Shown here: one piece after another, positions 7,557 to 15,574 of the stretch
Layout: each line of letters starts with the position of its first letter
Position numbering within the stretch: position 1 is the first letter of the stretch
From: Saprospiraceae bacterium
GTDB lineage: Bacteria; Bacteroidota; Bacteroidia; Chitinophagales; Saprospiraceae
DNA: 38,434 bases
Assembly: GCA_020846655.1 (NCBI GenBank)
Contig: JADLDL010000191.1
Span: 1-38,434 of the forward strand
Direction of reading: 5' to 3'
Notes under the pieces: generated by a model
What the model saw: only the letters and a program-made list of their open reading frames with translations
Database searches by the model: none
Told to the model about the DNA's origin: nothing
Translations under genes and position numbers: made by a program

Positions 7557-8346
7557 ACCCCTCTGCCCGCTCTTGTACGGGGCCCTTGCCGTATGCCTGG
7601 CGTTGGTGGCCGGCTGTAAGGTGCCCAAACTGCAAGTCTCCTACAACGACCTGATCCGGCAGCAATATGCCAGGATGCTGGAAGAAGAAACTGCTGCACA
7701 AAACCCGGTGGTGCGCGCTTTGGCCGACAGTACGGGGTGTTTGCATATTTACGAGGCCTATTTTCCGTACTGCTCCCAGGTGAAGCAGGAAGAATTTATT
7801 CTCGAAAAAACACTGGCCTTTGATTTCAAATGCCAGGATACGATAGCCGGTTACCAACGATTTTCGCTGATCGAAATCACACAGCACAAGGTCCTGGAAA
7901 AACACGAACGGGTCCTGTTCATTTCATTTGCCCAAACCCAAAACCATATTGCTGAACGGATCGAACGCCTGGGCCTGCTCACCGGCGATGCCCGGGATAC
8001 CTTGCAGGTGCGGGGGGCGGTTACTTTGTACAGCGGCCGGTACGAAAACGATACTACGATCCTCTTCGACAAACGGTACATCTACACCACACCGCCCAAG
8101 ATCAACCTGTTTAGTCGGGAAGGCCGTTTGAAAAAATCCACAGCCCTGACCCTGCGCATGGTTTTGGCTAAAGACAAAACACGTGGCAAAGAAAACGTGG
8201 TGCTCAAGCGCATCATCAACTATGGCCGAAACGAACTCAGCGATAGCAAACCGCTGGTGTTCGAACTTCCGGCACTTCTGCAAACCAGGGAATTGAAACT
8301 GCCCTATTTTTTTGCGGAATGCCGGGCCAAACGCCCCTTGCAGTAG
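7546..8346 (+). CDS. Lipoprotein of unknown function
   Basis: Start set at ATG 7546, which gives a lipoprotein signal peptide with lipobox LVAGC (acylated Cys near residue 24) and 266 residues in all; the longer frame lies inside the upstream gene. The body has no domain I recognise. It has two cysteine-containing stretches (STGCLHIY, FPYCSQ) and regularly spaced strands that suggest a beta-rich fold. The ATG lies inside the 3' end of the preceding barrel-like gene, so the pair is likely coupled and may act together at the outer membrane. Its stop is one base from the stop of the convergent M16 peptidase gene. Confidence 0.65.
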   Translation: MKNKPLCPLLYGALAVCLALVAGCKVPKLQVSYNDLIRQQYARMLEEETAAQNPVVRALADSTGCLHIYEAYFPYCSQVKQEEFILEKTLAFDFKCQDTIAGYQRFSLIEITQHKVLEKHERVLFISFAQTQNHIAERIERLGLLTGDARDTLQVRGAVTLYSGRYENDTTILFDKRYIYTTPPKINLFSREGRLKKSTALTLRMVLAKDKTRGKENVVLKRIINYGRNELSDSKPLVFELPALLQTRELKLPYFFAECRAKRPLQ

Positions 8347-8347
8347 C

Positions 8348-11212
8348 CTAATACCCAAATACCTGCTCCAGGCTCAATTCCTGCACCTCGCCCAGTGTCT
8401 TCAGGTACTTGAAATCGATCCGGCTCCGGTCGCCCAGCACCATCCAATGGTAGCGGCGGCCTTTGATATGGCGCTGGTGGAAGGCAATCAGGTCTGCGGA
8501 ACTCGCCTGTTGCAGGGTTTGATAAATATCCTGCCGCAAATCGCTGCGGTAGCCCCGGTCGCGGTTGGCCCGCCAGGTCCAGTAGATTTCGGCTTTGGTG
8601 ATCCGGCCGGCGGCTATTTGTTTCAACACGCTTTGGCGGGCATGTTCCATTTGCGACTCCGAAACAGGCATGTCCTCCAAAATCGTCTGGAACGCCTGAA
8701 CGGCTTCGTGCAACTTGTCCGGTTGCGTGCCCACGTAGGCTTGCAGCAGGTGCGCGCGGTGTTTTTTCGACGGATTGCCGGCATAGGCGTAGGCCGAATA
8801 CGCGAGGGCCTTGGATTCCCGAATTTCCTGAAAAACAATGGAGGAGAGGCCGTATCCGAAATACTGGTTGTACCACTCCGAAAAGATGTATTCCTCCAGG
8901 CTGAATTTTGGGGTACCTTTTGACAAGAGCATCAACTCAACCTGCACCATCGGGAAATGCACAAAAAAGACCTTGTTCTTGCGGGCGCCGATTTCCCGGT
9001 ATTGTTGTGCGGGGATCGGTTGTTGGAAAACGGGCGGCACCGGATGGTGTTTTTTCAATATCGATGCAATGCGCCGGGGCGATTGGCTGCCCACATAGAG
9101 CACTTCGTGCTGGTAACTGGGCAGGCTGCGCAGCAATTCCGTCAGTTCGCCCGCCTGCAAGGCCAATAATTGCTCCTTGGTCAGTTTATCTGAAAACGGG
9201 GAGCGGGCGCCGAATTTTGCATAATTCAGCATAGCTTTGTTCATGACGGTACGTTTGTCCTTTTTGTCGTTTTCGCGGCGCAGGAGAATGTCCTCTTTCA
9301 GGTTGTCGAGCGCTTCGGTATTGGGCTGTGCATCAGCCAGCAAATGCTCCATCAACTGAAGTCCGGCTTCCATAGAATCATCCAACCCCGAAAGACTCAG
9401 GAACAGGCGTTCATCCTGACAATTGGCCGAAAAATGAATCCCGAGACGGTAAAAAGCCTGTTGCATTTCCTGCGGTGTATACTTTCCGGTACCCAGGTAG
9501 GTCAAATAGTTGCCAGCAATCGACAAGCGCCGGTCGCTGGTTTTGCCCATGTCAAAAATAAAGTACAAGCGGAACAGGCGGCTGTCGGGTGTTTGAATGG
9601 CTTGTAATTTCAGGTTTGGCGCGAGGCTGGCCTTCCGGATGACCTTGGAAAAGTCCAGAAACTGCGGGTCGATGTCCGGGGTTTCCTGCTGCAAAAATTC
9701 CTGGCCAAAAGCCGAGATATCGGTGCGGTTCAGGTCTACGGCGGTAATCGGTGGTTTTTCAACTTTCATCACAGCCGGGTCGTGGCCGTGGTGTTTGTAC
9801 ACGGCTGCGTAATTGTCGGACCGGAGGTGTTTTTGGGCAAAGGCGACGATATCGGCTTTGGTGACGCGCTGGAGTTTGTCCCAGCGGTCAATGAAATCGC
9901 CCCATTCCAGCCCCAGGATATAGGCGGTTGTCAGGACCGAGGCACGGCCCTGATTTTTTTCAAATTCTTTGGTTTCTGAAAGTTTCAGGTCTTTGACCAC
10001 GGCCTCCAGGAGCCAATCTTCAAAATTGCCCTGCCGCAGATGTTCCAGTTCCTGTCCCATGAGGGCTTCCACCTCTTCCAGGGATTGCCCTTCGCGGGGC
10101 TTGCCGTACAACACGAGGCTGCTGAAATCTTCGTAGACCCTCGGATAGGCGTAAGCTTCCAGGAGTTTTTGCCCTTGTACGAGGTTCAGGTCAAACAGCC
10201 CGGCCTGGTAATTGTGCAAGATACCGGCGATGAGGGGGAGTATAACCGCCTCTTCTGAGCGGGCGCCCGGAAAACGCCAACCGATTTCCATCCAGGAGGC
10301 CTCCTGGCCGTACACATCGCGCTGCACGCGGGCCGTCAATTCGGGCTGCGGCGCAAATACAAACGGCGGCAGGGGCTTGGGGCGGAAATGCCCGAAATGC
10401 CGTTCGGCCAGGGCTACGGCTTGTTCCGGGTCAAAGTCGCCGGACAGCACGATGGCCATATTGTTGGGCACATAGTATTGATCAAAAAAGCGGTAAATAT
10501 TGGTCTGCGAGGGGTTTTTTAAGTCTTCGCCACGCCCCAGGGTCGTTTGGGTGCCATAGGGGTGCGAAGGGGTCAGGGTTTCCTGCAGGGCTTTCAGGGA
10601 CTTGCGGAAATCGCGGTCCTGGCTGATGTTGTATTCTTCAAACACCGTCTCCAATTCGGTGTGAAACAAGCGCAGGATCGGCCGGCGAAAGCGCTCGCTT
10701 TCCAGCGCAAACCAGCGTTCCAGTTCGTTGGATGGGATGTCGTTGACATAAACCGTTTGCTCTACCCAAGTATAGGCATTGGTGTGTTTGGCGCCAATGG
10801 CGCTCACCAGTTTGTCGTATTCGTTGGCAGCCACGTATTTCGCGGCTTCATTGGAAAGCCGGTCGATCTCGGCGTACAATATTTTTTTGCGTTCGGGGTC
10901 TTTCTCCTGCCGGTGTTCTTCAAACAGTTGTTCGATTTTATCCAGCAGGGTTTTTTCCTTGGCCCAATCGAGGCTGCCCAATCGGTCGGTACCCTTGAAC
11001 ATCATGTGCTCGAAGTAATGTGCCAAGCCGGTCGTATCGGCCGGGTCGTGTTTGGAACCGGCGCGTACGGCGATTTCGGTATAGACCCGGGGTTCGTCGG
11101 TATTGACGGATAGAAATAAACGGAGGCCATTGCCCAGGGTATGCATATGCACATTTATGGGGTCGCCGGGTATCGTCTGGAAGGCTGGTTTGGAGATGGC
11201 GTAAGTGGTCAT
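8348..11212 (-). CDS. M16 family zinc metallopeptidase (insulinase/pitrilysin type)
   Basis: A 954-residue, two-repeat M16 protein. The zinc motif is the inverted HxxEH: H65-Y-F-E-H69 in GLAHYFEHMMFKGT, with a further acidic set (ALESERF) about 95 residues on supplying the third ligand. The C-terminal half (from about residue 500) is the second, catalytically inactive M16 repeat. An insertion rich in charged residues (about 80-125) follows the zinc motif. No signal peptide is evident, so the enzyme may be cytoplasmic, unlike many periplasmic relatives. M16 enzymes degrade peptides inside a closed chamber; the natural substrate here is unknown. Single gene, convergent with the lipoprotein gene at a 1-bp gap. 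Confidence 0.93.
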   Translation of the reverse strand: MTTYAISKPAFQTIPGDPINVHMHTLGNGLRLFLSVNTDEPRVYTEIAVRAGSKHDPADTTGLAHYFEHMMFKGTDRLGSLDWAKEKTLLDKIEQLFEEHRQEKDPERKKILYAEIDRLSNEAAKYVAANEYDKLVSAIGAKHTNAYTWVEQTVYVNDIPSNELERWFALESERFRRPILRLFHTELETVFEEYNISQDRDFRKSLKALQETLTPSHPYGTQTTLGRGEDLKNPSQTNIYRFFDQYYVPNNMAIVLSGDFDPEQAVALAERHFGHFRPKPLPPFVFAPQPELTARVQRDVYGQEASWMEIGWRFPGARSEEAVILPLIAGILHNYQAGLFDLNLVQGQKLLEAYAYPRVYEDFSSLVLYGKPREGQSLEEVEALMGQELEHLRQGNFEDWLLEAVVKDLKLSETKEFEKNQGRASVLTTAYILGLEWGDFIDRWDKLQRVTKADIVAFAQKHLRSDNYAAVYKHHGHDPAVMKVEKPPITAVDLNRTDISAFGQEFLQQETPDIDPQFLDFSKVIRKASLAPNLKLQAIQTPDSRLFRLYFIFDMGKTSDRRLSIAGNYLTYLGTGKYTPQEMQQAFYRLGIHFSANCQDERLFLSLSGLDDSMEAGLQLMEHLLADAQPNTEALDNLKEDILLRRENDKKDKRTVMNKAMLNYAKFGARSPFSDKLTKEQLLALQAGELTELLRSLPSYQHEVLYVGSQSPRRIASILKKHHPVPPVFQQPIPAQQYREIGARKNKVFFVHFPMVQVELMLLSKGTPKFSLEEYIFSEWYNQYFGYGLSSIVFQEIRESKALAYSAYAYAGNPSKKHRAHLLQAYVGTQPDKLHEAVQAFQTILEDMPVSESQMEHARQSVLKQIAAGRITKAEIYWTWRANRDRGYRSDLRQDIYQTLQQASSADLIAFHQRHIKGRRYHWMVLGDRSRIDFKYLKTLGEVQELSLEQVFGY

Positions 11213-11391
11213 GTGTTCGATTGAAATTTGAATAGGGGTAAAAATACCGGAATTACGGTGCTGCTGGGTACTTCCGGTCGTATTTTGCCACAGGAAAGTT
11301 TGCGGGAAGCCGCCAGACCCTTCAAAGCGGAAGGGAAAGGTTCTTCAAAAAACAAGTTTACAGAATCAAAGTTTGCAGCCAGAATAAAAAA

Positions 11392-11428
11392 GGCTGTACC
11401 CGGAGCAAAGCCTTTCCCGGGTACAGCC
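11392..11428 (-). terminator. Terminator of the metallopeptidase gene
   Basis: A 12-bp perfect stem (11392-11403 / 11417-11428), loop 13 nt, followed on the minus strand by six T. It lies downstream of the gene ending at 11454 and upstream of the M16 gene. The remaining ~180 bp before the M16 start shows no gene. Confidence 0.85.
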
Positions 11429-11453
11429 TCAGTCTGTATACAACAGCCGATGA

Positions 11454-13082
11454 TTAGTTGATCACCAGGGTTGTGGTCAATTTTTCAGCCGTGGTTTGTA
11501 CGTCTACGAAATACAGGCCGGCCGTAAATTGGCCGGTTTGCAGGTAAAACGCGGTGTTTTCGTTCGTAAAGGTGGTGGTATACACCAGGCGGCCCTGGGC
11601 ATTGTACAGCCGGAGCATCCCTTTTTCGCCGTCGTTCAGGTTGATTTGCAAATCCACCAGTACCTTGTCGCTGGCCGGATTGGGCGTGAGGCTGATGCGG
11701 GCGGCCGAAGCAAACGCGTCGTCGCCGGTGCGTGAACTACCGCTGCCGGCAAACGGCGTACAGTTGGCAGCCAGGCAGGAGGCATTGGTCACGGCGGTGC
11801 GGATTTTATTGCCGGGTTGGAGGCCAAAGCCGTTGTTGAAATTGATCCCGACGCTTTGCAAGTGACAGTAGCTCATGATGGTGCCGCCACCGGAGGGGTA
11901 GCCGGGCACCGAGCAACTGCCTTCAACGCCACCGGCACAGCCGTCGATAGCAGTGTTGTTGCCGTTCCAAACGCAGGCGTGGGTATGGCGGCTGCTGAAC
12001 AGGTGGCCGAGCTCGTGCGTGCACACCATGATCGTCCAGGAATAGGTCGGCACATTGGCGTAGCTCGATTGCAAACCGGCGAAGCACATGCTATTGGCGC
12101 GGTTGGAGTTGCACAAGCCGGCAAAACCGGCGGCTACGCCACCCAGGTTGGAGCGCAGGTTGCACAAAATCGCCAGGTTGCCGGTGAACGAAGAGGCGCG
12201 GCCTTGTTTAAATTTGGTCAGCACAGCAGAGGAAGAATTGCCGGCGTACTTGTTTTTTCCGCCGGCAGTCCACACATAGATCGTGCCGACGCCTACTTCC
12301 AGCGTTTCGTTGCTGTACAGGGTAATTACCTGGTTGAAGACACCCGTAATCCAGGAGGTGGCGTTGGCCACGCTGCCTTTGTTGGCGGTAATGTCGCGGT
12401 CTACTTCCACCCAGAGTTTCACACAATCACCTAAGGCGCGGTCGGAGGCAGATACCGGGTTGTCGAATATTTCCACGGGCGCATCGTCGTCTTCGGTTTG
12501 GCAGTATACGGAGGCCGGGATTTTCAAATCGTGGTCGGCGTACAGGATATGTTTGTTTTGAGGGTTGATGCCTTCCATTTTGCCGATCACCAGGTTGCCC
12601 AGCGACTCACTGCTGACAAAGCCCATGACTTCGCCGTTGACAATGGAAATAGCGGCCAGCGAATTGTTGTTGCCTTTGATAATCCCGCGATAGTAAGCAC
12701 CCGGGGTAAATTTCACCGGCGCATCCGATTCGTCGCTCAGGACCTGGAAGCCTTCCGAAAAAATATTCACCTTCACCAGATCGAGCGTCAGGTCGCCCCA
12801 TGTGGTGCTGGGCAACGCAAACTCGATAGCCTGCGGCGCGGCATTACTGATGGCCTTCAGCGACGCGGCATTCAGCGTCAAAATGGTGGCTTTGTCCAAC
12901 ACCGGATTTTGGTCCGCCAACGGCAGGTAGGCTTCTTTTTGGGCGAAAACATTCACTTTTTGAAACCCGGCGCTGGAATTGTGGTGGGCGTTCACCATTT
13001 GGGCAACGGGCCGGAGTGCCGACTGGGCGAAGCCACTGAAGGCAAACAGGATGAACAGAAGTTGTACGGCAACTTTTTTCAT
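11454..13082 (-). CDS. Secreted M12B-like zinc metallopeptidase with T9SS sorting domain
   Basis: Start set at ATG 13082 (542 residues) because a signal peptide (MKKVAVQLLFILFAFSGFAQ) begins there and the -7 box at 13126-13133 lies downstream of the more upstream ATG. The catalytic domain has the metzincin motif HELGHLFSSRH (His356, Glu357, His360, His366) and a Met-turn (TIMSYC, Met403), as in reprolysin-like M12B peptidases. An N-terminal ~200-residue propeptide-like region precedes it. The C-terminus is a T9SS sorting domain (LTPNPASDKVLVDLQ ... GLYFVDVQ). It is probably an extracellular protease that digests environmental protein. Terminator at 11392-11428. Confidence 0.92.
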   Translation of the reverse strand: MKKVAVQLLFILFAFSGFAQSALRPVAQMVNAHHNSSAGFQKVNVFAQKEAYLPLADQNPVLDKATILTLNAASLKAISNAAPQAIEFALPSTTWGDLTLDLVKVNIFSEGFQVLSDESDAPVKFTPGAYYRGIIKGNNNSLAAISIVNGEVMGFVSSESLGNLVIGKMEGINPQNKHILYADHDLKIPASVYCQTEDDDAPVEIFDNPVSASDRALGDCVKLWVEVDRDITANKGSVANATSWITGVFNQVITLYSNETLEVGVGTIYVWTAGGKNKYAGNSSSAVLTKFKQGRASSFTGNLAILCNLRSNLGGVAAGFAGLCNSNRANSMCFAGLQSSYANVPTYSWTIMVCTHELGHLFSSRHTHACVWNGNNTAIDGCAGGVEGSCSVPGYPSGGGTIMSYCHLQSVGINFNNGFGLQPGNKIRTAVTNASCLAANCTPFAGSGSSRTGDDAFASAARISLTPNPASDKVLVDLQINLNDGEKGMLRLYNAQGRLVYTTTFTNENTAFYLQTGQFTAGLYFVDVQTTAEKLTTTLVIN

Positions 13083-13125
13083 AACACAGAAAGTTTGGAT
13101 GGATAAATAAAATATGAAGTTTAGG

Positions 13126-13133
13126 CAAATGTA
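13126..13133 (-). promoter_or_regulatory. -7 box (TACATTTG) of the metallopeptidase gene
   Basis: TACATTTG on the minus strand, 43 bp before ATG 13082 and inside the longer frame, so it also decides the start. Confidence 0.55.
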
Positions 13134-13217
13134 AAAAACTAATTTACCCACCATCCTTCTATGCCTGATATTTTATTTGATGCAAATTCCTGCTGGCCGT
13201 TCTTTCTTTGTATTTGA

Positions 13218-14450
13218 TTAAATGTCAATTTGTACCTGGTTGCACGTCAAATCTTCCAGCGTCTCCCGGCGCCGGATCAGGTGGGCTTTGCCCTGGTAAA
13301 TCAGCACCTCTGCCGGCCGCGGCCGCGAGTTGTAATTGGAAGCCATCATCCAGCCATAGGCGCCAGCATTGTAAAAGCACAGGATATCGCCTTCCACCAC
13401 TTCGGCGATGCGGCGGTCGCTGCCAAAAGTGTCCGTTTCGCAAATGTTGCCCACCACGGTGTAAATCCGCGGCTTGAACTGCGGCTCCGTGACATTTACA
13501 ATTTTGTGGTACGAACCGTAAAACATCGGCCGGATCAGGTGGTTCAGGCCCGTGTCGAGCCCCACAAAAACGGTGGAAGTGGTTTGTTTCACCAAGGTAC
13601 AGCGCGCCAACAGGAACCCCGATTCGCTCACCAGGAATTTGCCCGGTTCAAACATCAGCGTCAGTTCGCGGCCATATTCCCGGCAAAATTCGGCAAACCG
13701 CTGGCTGAGTTTTTCGCCGAGTTCCTCCACATCGGTTTCGATATCTTCGGGTTTGTAGGGTACTTTGAAACCACTGCCCAGGTCGATGTATTCCAGGTCC
13801 GGAAATTTCCGGGCGGCTTCAAAAAGGATATCCGCGCCGCGCAAAAACACATCCACGTCCAAAATATCCGAACCGGTGTGCATGTGCAGGCCCGCAATGC
13901 GCAGGCCCTGGCTTTCCACCACGCGCAGCACGTGCGGCAGTTGGTGGATACTGATCCCAAACTTGGAGTCGATATGCCCCACGCTGATGTTTTCGTGGCC
14001 GCCGGCCATCAGGTGCGGATTGATGCGGATGCACACCGGCACGTCTTTGTGGTGCAGGCCCCAGTTTTCCAGCATGGGAATCGCATCGATGTTGATTTTT
14101 ACGCCCAACTGGACCGCCTGTTCGTACTCATCCAAGCCGGCAAAATTGGGGGTGTACAAAATATTGTCGGGCACAAAACCGGCCATCAGGCCGAGTTGTA
14201 CTTCCTGGATCGACACACAATCGAGCGCGGCGCCCCATTGGCGGAACAAACGCATGACCGTGAGGTTGGTCAGTGCCTTGCAGGCGTAGTGGATGCGCAG
14301 TTTGGGATACGAAAAAGCGCCGGCGATGCGGCGGAATTGGCGCTCCATCACGGCCGCGTCATATACATAGAGTGGGGTGCCGTGTTCTTTGCAAAGGGCC
14401 AGGGGGTCGATGCCGCCGGAGAGTTGGTATTTTCCGTTTATAAGTTCCAC
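13218..14450 (-). CDS. lysA: Diaminopimelate decarboxylase
   Basis: PLP enzyme that converts meso-diaminopimelate to L-lysine and CO2, the last step of lysine synthesis. Start set at GTG 14450 (410 residues): VELINGKYQL matches the usual Bacteroidota LysA N-terminus, while the longer frame runs back across a promoter box at 14526-14533. Motifs: PLP lysine in HYACKAL (Lys57), the glycine-rich DLGSGFKVPY, EPGKFLV, the ICETDTFG active-site cysteine motif, and GAYGWMMASNYNSRPRP near the C-terminus. The intergenic region is shared with the divergent sigma factor gene. Confidence 0.95.
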   Translation of the reverse strand: MELINGKYQLSGGIDPLALCKEHGTPLYVYDAAVMERQFRRIAGAFSYPKLRIHYACKALTNLTVMRLFRQWGAALDCVSIQEVQLGLMAGFVPDNILYTPNFAGLDEYEQAVQLGVKINIDAIPMLENWGLHHKDVPVCIRINPHLMAGGHENISVGHIDSKFGISIHQLPHVLRVVESQGLRIAGLHMHTGSDILDVDVFLRGADILFEAARKFPDLEYIDLGSGFKVPYKPEDIETDVEELGEKLSQRFAEFCREYGRELTLMFEPGKFLVSESGFLLARCTLVKQTTSTVFVGLDTGLNHLIRPMFYGSYHKIVNVTEPQFKPRIYTVVGNICETDTFGSDRRIAEVVEGDILCFYNAGAYGWMMASNYNSRPRPAEVLIYQGKAHLIRRRETLEDLTCNQVQIDI

Positions 14451-14525
14451 GCTGAAAAGCCCGTCGCCGACGGACAAAAGTTGAAAGTGAACAATCGGGT
14501 TGCGGAGCCTGCAACACCAGCGTCG

Positions 14526-14533
14526 CAAAAATA
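14526..14533 (-). promoter_or_regulatory. -7 box (TATTTTTG) of the lysA promoter
   Basis: TATTTTTG on the minus strand, 75 bp before GTG 14450. Confidence 0.5.
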
Positions 14534-14603
14534 GTGCTTTCGCCGGACTAAAATTTTCAGCGCCAAACGCCAATCCGGCAAATCGCTGCATCTTTACCCA
14601 CAG

Positions 14604-15134
14604 ATGACCGAACCCATCCTTATCGAACGCCTGAAAGAGCAGGACCGCGCCGCACAGCGCTGGTTGTATGACCGGTATTCACCGGTCATGTTTTCGGTAT
14701 GCCGGCGCTACCTGCCAGCCCGCGAGGATGCGGAAGAAGCCTTGGTCAGCGGTTTTTATAAAGTATTTGCCCAAATTCAAACCTACCAGGGCACCGGCAG
14801 TTTTGAAGGCTGGATCCGCCGGATCATGGCCAATGAAGCCCTGATGCTGCTCCGAAAAACCCAGCCCCTGGTTTTTCCCGGCGATAGTTTTCAACCCGCC
14901 GACCAGGAAGACGGCTTTTCCATCGAGGCCGATATCTCAGCCCGGGAAATTCTGGAACTCCTGAAACAACTCCCCAACGGCTACCGCACGGTGTTTAATT
15001 TATATGTGCTGGAAGGATTCAAACACCACGAGATTGCAGATATGCTCGGCATCAGTATTAATACCAGCAAATCCCAGTTAATTTTAGCCAAGGAAAAAAT
15101 GAAAACTCTCCTGAAAACCAAAGGTATCGTCTGA
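14604..15134 (+). CDS. ECF-type RNA polymerase sigma factor
   Basis: A 176-residue sigma-70 family protein. Region 2 spans about residues 10-78 (RYSPVMFSVCRRYLPAREDAEEAL ... FVKVFA-like helix, then GSFEGWIRRIMANEAL) and region 4 about 112-170 (LKQLPNGYRTVFNLYVLEGFKHHEIADMLGISINTSKSQL), with no region 3, as in extracytoplasmic-function sigma factors. It directs RNA polymerase to a small set of promoters; the set is unknown. The next gene, 58 bp on, encodes a small membrane protein that may hold it in check. Confidence 0.93.
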   Translation: MTEPILIERLKEQDRAAQRWLYDRYSPVMFSVCRRYLPAREDAEEALVSGFYKVFAQIQTYQGTGSFEGWIRRIMANEALMLLRKTQPLVFPGDSFQPADQEDGFSIEADISAREILELLKQLPNGYRTVFNLYVLEGFKHHEIADMLGISINTSKSQLILAKEKMKTLLKTKGIV

Positions 15135-15192
15135 GGTATTCAAGCGCTGCCGCCCCACAAATGCCCATTGTTCCACTCAACCCGACGTTCCA

Positions 15193-15414
15193 GTGCCCGA
15201 TTTATTCGAATTTTTTAAAGAAAACGAGTCCAAACTCTACGAGTCCCCACCGCCCAAAACCTGGGAGAAACTGGAGAAGCGACTGGAGAAACGCCGGCAG
15301 AAACGCCGCCGCAAGATCCGCTTTTTGCAACTGGGCCTGGTGACCCTGGTACTGCTGTTTCTCCTGTTGGCCGCCGGCCTGGTCTGGTATTTTGTGCAGC
15401 GGGAAGGCCACTAA
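15193..15414 (+). CDS. Small membrane protein downstream of the sigma factor; possible anti-sigma-like partner
   Basis: A 73-residue protein, start GTG 15193 (no ATG in frame). Residues 1-45 are cytoplasmic and very charged: an acidic start (LFEFFKENESKLYE), a PPPKTWEKLEKRL stretch and a basic block (RRQKRRRKIR). One membrane helix follows (about 46-67), then a 6-residue tail. The PPxxxWxxLExRL motif is of the kind seen in the cytoplasmic part of Bacteroidota anti-sigma proteins, but the usual larger periplasmic domain is missing. It could be a minimal anti-sigma factor or a truncated one. Function inferred only from position and motif. Confidence 0.6.
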   Translation: MPDLFEFFKENESKLYESPPPKTWEKLEKRLEKRRQKRRRKIRFLQLGLVTLVLLFLLLAAGLVWYFVQREGH

Positions 15415-15574
15415 CCGAGCTTTTTGGGCCTAAGCCCTCCCGCATTTCTCCCTGCAACACCCCCTGATTTTTCAATTCCTGCTTCGCAGAAACCAATTCT
15501 CCCTACCTTGGCGCCGGATTTTTCAATCCGCGCAGTTGAATTCAACTGCGCTTGGTCTGTTTATCCCAATTGTT

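Noticed and set aside
13230-14534. 434-codon plus-strand frame
   Set aside because: Antisense to lysA, which has all PLP-enzyme motifs.
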